The position numbers and the translations under genes are program-made. This document shows positions 28,611 through 36,089 of a stretch of 55,104 nt of DNA, piece after piece. Within the stretch, counting starts at the first letter, position 1, and each line of letters starts with the position of its first letter. Below the pieces are notes generated by a model that was not told the DNA's origin, made no database searches, and saw only the letters and a program-made list of their open reading frames with translations. The DNA lies in NCBI GenBank assembly GCA_015066295.1, contig SVOR01000007.1, positions 1-55,104 of the forward strand. Reading direction: 5' to 3'. The stretch comes from Oscillospiraceae bacterium. Lineage in GTDB: Bacteria > Bacillota > Clostridia > Oscillospirales > Acutalibacteraceae.

Positions 28611-29555
28611 TTATAGTCGATAATATCCGTCCTCGGCATAAATACCGCTTGAAAAATGCAATTCGCCGTCACGTGTTATAAATACTGCCTCGACGCCCTC
28701 CATATTGTTTATAAGCTCGGTCGCCTCATTAAGACCCAAAACAAGACAACAGGTTGAAAGCGCATCGGCATCGGTCGGGTCGGCACATATAACGGTTGCC
28801 GAAACAATATCACTGTCCACAGGATATCCCGTTTTTGTATCTAATATATGGTGATATTTCTTGCCGTCAACCTCCACGTATCTTTCGTAGGTGCCGCTTG
28901 TAACCACCGCAGTATTTTTAAGTTTTAAAGTAGCGCTTGTGCCCGCGCCAAAGGGGTTTTTAATGCCAACGTTATAATAGCGCTCGCCCATAACAACGAC
29001 GTTACCGCCAAAGTTTATAACGGCATTTTTAACGTTTCTATCCTTTAAATAATCTCGTGCCTTGCCCGAAATATAGCCCTTGGCAATGGCGCCCAAATCT
29101 ATCTCGGCACCGCCGAGGTCTACCTCGTTTCCATCAACCTTTATTTTTTGATAGCCGACCTTTTTAAGCGCTTTTTTTATAGCCTCATCATCGGGAAGCG
29201 CATCTCCCGTAAAATCCCAAAGGGATGAAACGGGACAAATCGAAACATCAAATTTGCCGTCGGTTAAGCCCGAAAAATAGAGTGAGCGACTAATAAGATA
29301 CGCCGTTTCATCGCTAACCTCTGCTTTTCCGTTTTTATTTAAAAGATAAATCTCGGAGTCGCTGTCGGTACGCGAGAGCATCTTTTCATAGGTGCGACAA
29401 AAATTAAGGGTATCGTCAAGCACACCCTTTTGACACTCGGCCTCTATATTAACCACCGTGTCCATCATAAAGCCGGTGGCAGAATTTGTGGTTTGTCCGC
29501 AGCCACTCAGTAAAACTAAGGAGCAAACGGTACCTAAAATTAAAAATTTTCTCAT
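28611..29555 (-). CDS. apbE: FAD:protein FMN transferase, lipoprotein
   Basis: Attaches FMN covalently to Thr/Ser of exported flavoproteins such as RnfG/RnfD or NqrB/C. 314 residues with lipoprotein signal MRKFLILGTVCSLVLLSGC (lipobox LLSGC), so it is anchored outside the membrane. ApbE motifs: FMMDTVVNIEA, FDVSICPVSSLWDFTGD (about 99-115), EIDLGAIAKGYISGKA (about 150-165), NFGGNVVVMG, and HHILDTKTGYP (about 236-246) with the Mg2+ ligands in TDADALST. There is no visible ribosome site, and a TATACT -10 sits six bases from the ATG, suggesting a leaderless transcript. Divergent from the NusG_II/Gx pair, a neighbourhood typical of Clostridia. Confidence 0.93.
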   Translation of the reverse strand: MRKFLILGTVCSLVLLSGCGQTTNSATGFMMDTVVNIEAECQKGVLDDTLNFCRTYEKMLSRTDSDSEIYLLNKNGKAEVSDETAYLISRSLYFSGLTDGKFDVSICPVSSLWDFTGDALPDDEAIKKALKKVGYQKIKVDGNEVDLGGAEIDLGAIAKGYISGKARDYLKDRNVKNAVINFGGNVVVMGERYYNVGIKNPFGAGTSATLKLKNTAVVTSGTYERYVEVDGKKYHHILDTKTGYPVDSDIVSATVICADPTDADALSTCCLVLGLNEATELINNMEGVEAVFITRDGELHFSSGIYAEDGYYRL

Positions 29556-29561
29556 AAATAA

Positions 29562-29612
29562 AGTATAACATTATTTTATTGCCTTGTAAAGAAATTAAAA
29601 TTGTGGTATATT
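29562..29612. promoter_or_regulatory. Overlapping divergent promoters, apbE (-) and NusG_II (+)
   Basis: Minus strand: TTTACA (29590-29585), 17-base spacer, TATACT (29567-29562). Plus strand: TTGTAA (29584-29589), 17-base spacer, TATATT (29607-29612). The two -35 boxes occupy the same bases, so polymerase cannot occupy both promoters at once. Confidence 0.65.
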
Positions 29613-29628
29613 GTATTTGGTGGATTTT

Positions 29629-29949
29629 ATGATTAAAAGAAATGATATAATAATCATCATTTGCGTTATATTGTTTTGCGCGCTTTCTTTTGTAGGCGTT
29701 TTTGCCTTTAGGCGCACACCTGCCAAGGTTATTATTAGCGAGAAAAATGAGGTTCTATACAGCGTTTCGCTTTATAGCGACCGAGAAATTACCCTCGAGC
29801 ACAACACCATTGTAATTCGCGGCGGCAAGGTGTATATGAAAAGCGCCGACTGTAAAAATCAAATTTGCGTAAATACGCCCTCTATACAAAAGGATGGCGA
29901 GCAGATAATTTGTCTGCCAAACCAGGTACTTGTTGAGGTGAGCGAATGA
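29629..29949 (+). CDS. NusG domain II-containing membrane-anchored protein
   Basis: 106 residues from ATG 29629 (an upstream TTG is possible but lies at the promoter). One N-terminal membrane segment IIIIICVILFCALSFVGVFAF is followed by an external NusG_II (KOW-like beta) domain with GGKVYMKSADCKNQICVNTP and IICLPNQVLVEV. The Cys pair CKNQIC is conserved in this family. Function is unknown; in Clostridia it is usually encoded next to a Gx transporter and ApbE, as here, which suggests a role around flavin or quinone/isoprenoid-linked membrane redox proteins. The stop overlaps the next gene by four bases (ATGA). Confidence 0.85.
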   Translation: MIKRNDIIIIICVILFCALSFVGVFAFRRTPAKVIISEKNEVLYSVSLYSDREITLEHNTIVIRGGKVYMKSADCKNQICVNTPSIQKDGEQIICLPNQVLVEVSE

Positions 29950-30449
29950 AAACAAAAAGACTCGCTCTATGGGCAATACTTGTAACGGTGGGACTTGCTT
30001 TCTCATATTTCGAAAGCTTTATTCCGCTATCCGCCATAGCGCCGGGACTTAAATTAGGTCTTGCCAACTCGGTGGTTTTGCTGCTGCTTAATTCAGGCGA
30101 TATTAAAGGCGCTTATGCCGTAAATACTATACGCGTGTGCATCGCTTCCCTTCTTTTTGGCACACCTATGTCCTTCGCCTTCTCTATTACGGGCGCGCTT
30201 TTGTCAACGTCGGCAATGGCACTCTTAAGCAAGGCTAAAAACGTTTCCCCGTTTGGCGCAGGTATACTTGGCGGCGCAGTACACAACATGGGTCAGCTAA
30301 TTATGGCGGCCGCACTTTTTAAAACCTTCTCGGTTTTTTCTCTTGTACCGTGGCTCACCCTTATAGGTGCGGCCTGTGGCGCATTAACAGGCTTTACAGT
30401 CTTGTTGCTTATAAAAAATAAACATATAAATAATCTTTTTAGTAGATAA
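29946..30449 (+). CDS. Gx transporter family protein (HepST component I-like)
   Basis: 167-residue membrane protein with about five hydrophobic segments. Characteristic start LALWAILVTVGLAFSYFESFIPL, followed by PGLKLGLANSVVLLLL and GTPMSFAFSITGALLSTSAMALL and GAVHNMGQLIMAA, the pattern of the family annotated as heptaprenyl diphosphate synthase component I, which looks like an S-component (ECF-type) small-molecule transporter. Overlap with the NusG_II gene indicates translational coupling. Substrate unknown; flavin or an isoprenoid precursor would fit the ApbE neighbourhood, as an inference only. Confidence 0.85.
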   Translation: MKTKRLALWAILVTVGLAFSYFESFIPLSAIAPGLKLGLANSVVLLLLNSGDIKGAYAVNTIRVCIASLLFGTPMSFAFSITGALLSTSAMALLSKAKNVSPFGAGILGGAVHNMGQLIMAAALFKTFSVFSLVPWLTLIGAACGALTGFTVLLLIKNKHINNLFSR

Positions 30450-30461
30450 GGAGTTGCTAAT

Positions 30462-32297
30462 ATGTGCGGATTTGTAGGCTTTACAAATCACATAAAGGAT
30501 GACGGTACCGTTCTTACCGAAATGATGAACAAAATCGTTCATCGCGGTCCCGATTCACACGGTAAGTTTATCGACCAAAATATGTGTATGGGCTTTAGAC
30601 GTTTAAGCATTGTTGATATACACGACGGTGACCAACCAATGTTTAACGAGGATGACTCGCTTGTGCTAACCTTTAACGGCGAAATTTATAACCACATGGA
30701 AATTCGCGAAAAGCTTATCGCTGCCGGTCACACCTTTAAAACCAACCACTCTGACAGTGAGGTTTTGCTTCACGGCTTTGAGGAGTATGGCGCAGATTTA
30801 GTGCCGATGCTTCGCGGTATGTTTGCCTTTATTATCTATAACCGCCGCGACGGCAGTATTTTTGGCGCGCGTGATATGTTCGGTATCAAGCCGCTTTACT
30901 ACACAACTATGGGCGACACCACCATGTTTGGTAGTGAAATTAAGTCCTTCCTTGTGCATCCCGATTTTAAAAAGGAATTAAACGAGGATGCTCTCGCACA
31001 CTATCTCTCCTTCCAATATTCGCCCACCGAGGAAACCTTCTTTAAAAACGTATTCAAGCTGCCGCCCGCACACTATTTCACCTTTAAGGATGGCGCTTTT
31101 GAAAAAACGCGCTATTTCCGTCCGAACTTTAATGCCGAGGACGGCTCGCTTGACTACTATTCCGATAAAATTGATGCCGCTATTCGCGAGAGTGTTTCGG
31201 TGCATAAAATCGCCGACGTTCCCGTTGGCTCCTTCCTTTCAAGCGGTATCGACTCAAGCTATATTTCAGAGGCTGCCAAGGTTGACAAGACCTTTACCGT
31301 TGGTTTCGAGAGTCCCGACGGCAACCGCTATAATGAAATTGAGTTTGCAAAGCGCTTTGCCGACACCATCGGTGTTGAAAATATAAGCAAGGTTATTACC
31401 CCCGAGGAATATTGGGGCACCTTTGCCGAAATTCAATACCACATGGACGAGCCGCTTGCCGACCCCGCCGCTATTGCGCTTTACTTTGTATCAAAATTGG
31501 CGCGTGAGCACGTCAAAGTAGTTATGTCGGGCGAAGGCGCAGATGAGCTTTTTGGCGGCTACCGCATTTATCAAGAGCCTATAACGCTCACCGCTTATGA
31601 TAAGCTTCCCTTCTTTATTCGTCGCGCAGTAAGCAAGACCTGTGAGTTTTTACATTTACCTAAAAAGCACGGCATAAATTATCTTATCCGCCGCGGCAAA
31701 ACTATTGAGGAGCGCTTCATCGGTAACGCTAACATATTTAGCACAAAAGAGCGCAACAAAATTTTACTCGTTGGCAAGGATGCCGTAGAACCCAAAATTT
31801 TATGCCAAAAGTTCTATGACGAGGTAAAGGACAAGGACACCGTTACCAAAATGCAATACCTCGATATCAATATGTGGCTTATGGGCGACATACTTCTTAA
31901 AGCCGACAAAACAAGTATGGCAAATTCGCTCGAATTACGCGTACCCTTCCTTGACAAAAAGGTTATGGAATTGGCCGAGAAAATTCCCGTCAACTGCCGC
32001 GTAAATACTAAAACCACAAAGCTTGCTTTACGCAAGGCAGCCGAAAAAACTCTGCCCAAATTAACTGCCGAAAAGGACAAGCTCGGCTTCCCCGTACCGA
32101 TTCGCGTATGGCTTAAAGAGGAAAAATATTATAATATCGTTAAAGATGCCTTCACAAGTGACAACGCTAAAAAATATTTTGATACCGAAAGATTGGTTGC
32201 ACTTCTTGACCGTCATAAATCGGGCAAAGAGGACGTCAGCCGTAAAATCTGGACGGTTTTCACCTTCCTCACTTGGTATAACGAATATTTTAATTAA
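30462..32297 (+). CDS. asnB: Asparagine synthase, glutamine-hydrolysing
   Basis: 611-residue two-domain enzyme converting Asp, Gln and ATP to Asn. The catalytic Cys follows the initiator (MCGFVGF). The glutaminase domain shows HRGPDSHG (about 28-35), RLSIVD, FNGEIYNH and SDSEVLLHGFEEYG. The synthetase half has the PP-loop SSGIDSS (about 262), then SGEGADELFGGY (about 354-365) and KADKTSMANSLELRVPFLD (about 479). AAGGAG precedes ATG. It follows the Gx gene by 12 bases and may be read through from it. Close relatives modify cell-wall peptides or lasso precursors, but the full-length sequence fits ordinary AsnB. Confidence 0.94.
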   Translation: MCGFVGFTNHIKDDGTVLTEMMNKIVHRGPDSHGKFIDQNMCMGFRRLSIVDIHDGDQPMFNEDDSLVLTFNGEIYNHMEIREKLIAAGHTFKTNHSDSEVLLHGFEEYGADLVPMLRGMFAFIIYNRRDGSIFGARDMFGIKPLYYTTMGDTTMFGSEIKSFLVHPDFKKELNEDALAHYLSFQYSPTEETFFKNVFKLPPAHYFTFKDGAFEKTRYFRPNFNAEDGSLDYYSDKIDAAIRESVSVHKIADVPVGSFLSSGIDSSYISEAAKVDKTFTVGFESPDGNRYNEIEFAKRFADTIGVENISKVITPEEYWGTFAEIQYHMDEPLADPAAIALYFVSKLAREHVKVVMSGEGADELFGGYRIYQEPITLTAYDKLPFFIRRAVSKTCEFLHLPKKHGINYLIRRGKTIEERFIGNANIFSTKERNKILLVGKDAVEPKILCQKFYDEVKDKDTVTKMQYLDINMWLMGDILLKADKTSMANSLELRVPFLDKKVMELAEKIPVNCRVNTKTTKLALRKAAEKTLPKLTAEKDKLGFPVPIRVWLKEEKYYNIVKDAFTSDNAKKYFDTERLVALLDRHKSGKEDVSRKIWTVFTFLTWYNEYFN

Positions 32298-32344
32298 ATA
32301 AATTTAATCCTTCTTGGCAATAATAAGCACAAGGAGGATGAATT

Positions 32345-32527
32345 ATGAGCAAGGATACTGTTTCAAGCTTCGCAAAAGGTGCACTTGCCGGTATGGTTGC
32401 CGGCGTAGCGCTGCTCAGCGTTGGCAAAATGGCAATGAACAACAATAAAAACCTTTCAAAGGGTTCAACTAAAGCCATGAAGGCTGTTGGAGATTTTGTT
32501 GACGGCATACAAACAATGTTTCATTAA
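32345..32527 (+). CDS. Small conserved protein, 60 residues
   Basis: A short real gene: AAGGAGGATGAATT precedes ATG and an intrinsic terminator starts at its stop. The product MSKDTVSSFAKGALAGMVAG... has one glycine-rich hydrophobic stretch (about residues 9-30) that could be a weak membrane segment, followed by basic and polar residues and an amphipathic C-terminus (AMKAVGDFVDGIQTMF). It resembles small Firmicutes proteins of unknown function; I cannot name a family. Located between asnB and the GH30 gene. Confidence 0.75.
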   Translation: MSKDTVSSFAKGALAGMVAGVALLSVGKMAMNNNKNLSKGSTKAMKAVGDFVDGIQTMFH

Positions 32528-32552
32528 AAAAGCAGGCAAAAGCCTGCTTTTT
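32527..32552 (+). terminator. Intrinsic terminator
   Basis: AAAAAGCAGGC (32527-32537), AAAA loop, GCCTGCTTTTT (32542-32552), followed by further T. It begins at the stop codon of the 60-residue protein gene. Confidence 0.9.
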
Positions 32553-32603
32553 TTATTGCTTTTTTGGGGTTTTATGTTATACTTTTTTACAAGAGGTGGT
32601 TAT

Positions 32604-33968
32604 ATGAAAATCATAAAAACTATTCAGCAAAAAAACATTTATTTTAAAGAAGAAATTATAAAAGACGGCAATGCTTCAAGCGGCACCGAAATGAGTGTTG
32701 TCAACGTATTTGACGAATTTGAGTATCAGTCCGTTTTAGGCTTTGGCGGTGCCTTTACCGAGTCTGCCGCATACAACTACTCGTTACTCACCGATAAACA
32801 GAAAAAGGACTTTTTAGAGAAGTATTTTTCTAAGGAAAAGGGTATCGGTTATAACTTTGGTCGCACGCATATAAACTCCTGCGACTTTTCGCTCGACATT
32901 TACACCTGCGTTGAAGACGGTGACCGCGAGCTTAAAACATTTAATATTGAAAGAGATAAAAAATACATCATCCCCTTTATTAAGGACGCGCTAAAATACT
33001 GTGACGATGAGCTTGTTTTGTTTGCATCCCCCTGGAGTCCACCTGCATATATGAAGGATAACGAAAATGCTGTTCGTGGCGGTTCTTTAAAGGATGAATA
33101 TAAAGCGGTTTGGGCGCTTTACTATGCCAAATACATAAAGGCTATGGCAGCCGAGGGCATTACAATTTCTGCCATTACAGTACAAAACGAGCCAAAGGCG
33201 GCTCAACCGTGGGAGAGCTGCTACTACTCTGCCGATGATGAGCGTGAGTTTATTGAAAACTATTTGGCCGATACACTCGACAGTGAGGGCTTGTCCGATA
33301 TTAAAATCATTATTTGGGACCACAATAAAGAGCGTGTTTATGACCGTGCTAAAAAGGTTTTTGTGTCTGAAAAGGTTAAAAATCGCGTTTGGGCGGTTGG
33401 TCACCACTGGTACTCGGGCGACCATTTCGATGGCATCCGCCTTGTGTACGAGCGTTTTGGCAAGGTAATTGTCAGCACCGAAAACTGCGGTTTAATTTCC
33501 GAAAAGCCCCTATCCCTTGCCGAGCGTTATGCTAAGGAGCTTTGCGGTGACTTTGGCAATGGCACAGGCGCTTATTGTGACTGGAACCTGCTTTTAAGCG
33601 AGCAGGGCGGTCCCTTCCATAACCGCAGCGAAAAAACGGTTGCCTCGGCAGGCTTAATTTTTGAGGATAAATCGAAGGGTTGCCACGCGCCCGTCTTGTT
33701 TGATAATGAGAAAAAAGAGCTTGTCTACACCCCCATTTACTACTTTATTGGCCACTTCTCAAAATTCGTTGAGCGCGGCGCCGTAAGAATTGCGACCACT
33801 AAATACACCGATAATTTACAGGTCTGCGCCTTTAAAAATCCCGACGGTAAAATTGTGCTGGTTGTATACAACACCTGTGACAATTTGTTGCCGCTAATTA
33901 TAAGGCACAACGACGTTTGCACACAGCTTGATATCGAGCCTCACTCGGCAATAACCGCTATATTCTAA
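32604..33968 (+). CDS. GH30 family glycosidase, glucosylceramidase-like, intracellular
   Basis: 454 residues from ATG 32604 (AAGAGGTGG seven bases before); the longer frame upstream runs through the terminator and is not used. No signal peptide. Motifs: GFGGAFTESAAYNY (about 46-59), GRTHINSCDFS, ASPWSPPAYMKDN (about 143-155), acid/base Glu in ITVQNEPKAAQPWESC (about 190-205), GHHWYSGDHFD, and nucleophile Glu in VSTENCG (about 290-296). This is the bacterial GH30_1-type set, acting on beta-glucosides, beta-1,6-glucans or beta-xylosides. Likely processes imported oligosaccharides, in line with the neighbouring GH3 enzyme. Confidence 0.88.
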   Translation: MKIIKTIQQKNIYFKEEIIKDGNASSGTEMSVVNVFDEFEYQSVLGFGGAFTESAAYNYSLLTDKQKKDFLEKYFSKEKGIGYNFGRTHINSCDFSLDIYTCVEDGDRELKTFNIERDKKYIIPFIKDALKYCDDELVLFASPWSPPAYMKDNENAVRGGSLKDEYKAVWALYYAKYIKAMAAEGITISAITVQNEPKAAQPWESCYYSADDEREFIENYLADTLDSEGLSDIKIIIWDHNKERVYDRAKKVFVSEKVKNRVWAVGHHWYSGDHFDGIRLVYERFGKVIVSTENCGLISEKPLSLAERYAKELCGDFGNGTGAYCDWNLLLSEQGGPFHNRSEKTVASAGLIFEDKSKGCHAPVLFDNEKKELVYTPIYYFIGHFSKFVERGAVRIATTKYTDNLQVCAFKNPDGKIVLVVYNTCDNLLPLIIRHNDVCTQLDIEPHSAITAIF

Positions 33969-33970
33969 TA

Positions 33971-34004
33971 AAAAAAGCCTTTTGGAAATCCAAAAGGCTT
34001 TTTT
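33971..34004. terminator. Bidirectional intrinsic terminator
   Basis: Perfect 15-bp stem (33971-33985 with 33990-34004), loop AAAT, with A/T runs on either side. Ends GH30 (+) and the branching enzyme (-). Confidence 0.9.
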
Positions 34005-34005
34005 A

Positions 34006-35973
34006 TTATATCTTTTTAAATACCGTAACGGTACGGGATGGCAGATAGCACTTAAATCCGCCGTCTTGTGACTCATAAACGTACTCGGTATCGACCCTGC
34101 TAAAGCCGCCAAAACGCGACTTGTCACTCGTCAATATCGCCTTATATTCACCCGCACTTGCGGTCGGCACAAAATACCCGTCATACGAGCGTGTAGGGTG
34201 GAAATTAAAGGCAAACGTAAGAGCGCCCACCGAATAAATTATAATTTTATCGTCGTTGTGGATAAATTCGAGTCGTGCTTTTTTGGATAATACACGCTCG
34301 CTCTTTAAAAGCTTAATCATTGCTTTATCGAACTCTAAAAGTTGTCCGTAACGAAGCTCGTCATTATCGGCAAGACTCCATTGACGTCGGCAATAGTGAT
34401 AGCTCCAGCCGTTGCCCTCGCGTGGAAAGTCTATCCATTCGGGGTGACCGAACTCGTTACCCATAAAGTTAAGATATCCCTCACCCGCTAATGACGCGGT
34501 AATGAGTCTAATCATTTTATGAAGTGCAACGCCTCGGTCGATTATGGCATTATCACCCTTGTTCATGCCGTAATACATCTCTTTATCACAGAGTCTGAAC
34601 ATAATGGTTTTATCGCCAACGAGTGCCTGGTCGTGTGACTCGCTGTAACCGATATTCTTTTCTTTGGGTCGGCGGGAATTAAGCTCCCACCAAAGCTTAT
34701 CCATATCCCAATACTCGTCGGGACATTCCTTTATCATCTTTATCCATAAATCAGGCACACCCATCGAAAGTCGGTAATCAAACCCAATACCGCCATCCTC
34801 GATTTTTAGGCACATACCCGGCATACCCGACATATCCTCGGCAACGGTTAGCGCCTTCGGGTTATATGTGTGTACAAGCTCGTTTGCAAGCTGTAAGTAG
34901 GTGACCGCCTCGGTATCGGTATTAAGCGAAAAATACATATCGTAATTGCAAAATGCCGAGCCTAATCCATGGTCGTGATATAGCATAGAGGTAACACCGT
35001 CAAAACGGAAGCCGTCGAAGTGGTAAACCTCCATCCAGAATTTAAGATTAGATAAAAGGAAATGTAAAACCTCGTTTTTGCCGTAGTTGAATAGCTTTGT
35101 ATCCCACGCCGAGTGATTACCCTTGCCACCCTCGTGGAAGAACTGATACTCGGTGCCGTCAAACATATTAAGTCCCTCAAGGGTGTTTTTAACGGCGTGT
35201 GAGTGAACGACGTCTAAAAGCACCGTAATGCCCATTTTGTGCGCCGTATTTATAAGCTCCTTTAAATCCTTGCCGCTGCCGTAGCGTGACGATGCGGCAA
35301 AGAAATTAGACACCTGATAACCGAACGAGCCGTAATAAGGATGCTCCATTATCGCCATTATCTGAATTGTGTTATAGCCGAGCTTTTTAATGCGCGGCAA
35401 CACGTTTTGTGTAAAGGACTTGTAGCTGCTGACGGCGTAATCCTCACCCGACATACCTATATGACACTCGTATATATAAGGAGTTGCACATACTCGGTGC
35501 TTTTGGTCGGTCCACTCAAAATTATCATATAAAACGTCGTCAACCTCGGCACACCAAATATACGTGACGGGGTCCTGTACAACTCGTGTGGCATAGGTCG
35601 GTATGCGGCGAAGGGTCTCGCCACCATGTATTACTATTGCCTGTATTTTTTGGCCTACCTTTAAGGCGTCCTTGCCCTCGAGTCTTATCTCAAAAACGCC
35701 GTTTTCGAGTCTCGTCATCTCATTTGCATAAATATCCCAATTGTTAAAGTCGCCCGTAAAAAACATCTTTTCGGCGGCAGGTGCCCACTCGCGATATACC
35801 CAGCCGTCTACAGTCGGATGTACGCCGAAATACTTATAACCGTCGGCAAAATCTAAAATATCGCCTTCGCCAAGCAGTTCCTTTCGCTTTGCGGTATAAT
35901 TATTCATTCTAAGAACAAGGTCATCCTCGTAGGGCTTTAAATATGGGTCAATTTTTAAAATCTTTAAACTCAT
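34006..35973 (-). CDS. 1,4-alpha-glucan branching enzyme, eukaryote-type (GH13_8-like)
   Basis: 655 residues. Order: N-terminal CBM48-like domain (WVYREWAPAAEKMFFTGDFNNW, about 58-79), GH13 barrel and C-terminal beta domain. Catalytic regions: DVVHSHAVKN, nucleophile Asp in FDGFRFDGVTSMLYHDHG (about 325-342), Glu in TVAEDMSGMPG (about 373-383), and ESHDQALVGDK. The phrases HSAWDTKLFNYG, GNEFGHPEWIDFPREGNGWSYHY and RRQWSL are those of fungal, plant and animal branching enzymes rather than bacterial GlgB (GH13_9). Eukaryote-type enzymes are known in some Bacteroidetes and Clostridia. It introduces alpha-1,6 branches into storage glucan. No glgC/A/P neighbours, so it is unlinked from a glycogen operon. 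GGGGGAG precedes ATG. Confidence 0.88.
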   Translation of the reverse strand: MSLKILKIDPYLKPYEDDLVLRMNNYTAKRKELLGEGDILDFADGYKYFGVHPTVDGWVYREWAPAAEKMFFTGDFNNWDIYANEMTRLENGVFEIRLEGKDALKVGQKIQAIVIHGGETLRRIPTYATRVVQDPVTYIWCAEVDDVLYDNFEWTDQKHRVCATPYIYECHIGMSGEDYAVSSYKSFTQNVLPRIKKLGYNTIQIMAIMEHPYYGSFGYQVSNFFAASSRYGSGKDLKELINTAHKMGITVLLDVVHSHAVKNTLEGLNMFDGTEYQFFHEGGKGNHSAWDTKLFNYGKNEVLHFLLSNLKFWMEVYHFDGFRFDGVTSMLYHDHGLGSAFCNYDMYFSLNTDTEAVTYLQLANELVHTYNPKALTVAEDMSGMPGMCLKIEDGGIGFDYRLSMGVPDLWIKMIKECPDEYWDMDKLWWELNSRRPKEKNIGYSESHDQALVGDKTIMFRLCDKEMYYGMNKGDNAIIDRGVALHKMIRLITASLAGEGYLNFMGNEFGHPEWIDFPREGNGWSYHYCRRQWSLADNDELRYGQLLEFDKAMIKLLKSERVLSKKARLEFIHNDDKIIIYSVGALTFAFNFHPTRSYDGYFVPTASAGEYKAILTSDKSRFGGFSRVDTEYVYESQDGGFKCYLPSRTVTVFKKI

Positions 35974-35993
35974 AGGCTCTCCCCCTTTTTTAT

Positions 35994-36022
35994 ATTATAA
36001 CACTTTTTATATTATATATCAA
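35994..36022 (-). promoter_or_regulatory. Promoter of the branching enzyme gene
   Basis: TTGATA (36022-36017), 17-base spacer, TATAAT (35999-35994) on the minus strand, 20 bases before the ATG. Confidence 0.7.
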
Positions 36023-36029
36023 ATTTGTC

Positions 36030-36058
36030 TTGTATTTTAGCATATTTTGGCTTATTAT
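36030..36058 (+). promoter_or_regulatory. Promoter of the GH3 gene
   Basis: TTGTAT (36030-36035), 17-base spacer, TATTAT (36053-36058), 31 bases before the ATG. The -35 lies seven bases from the -35 of the divergent branching enzyme promoter. Confidence 0.6.
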
Positions 36059-36089
36059 ACAAGTAGTATTATTTTTTGGAGGTCCCCTT

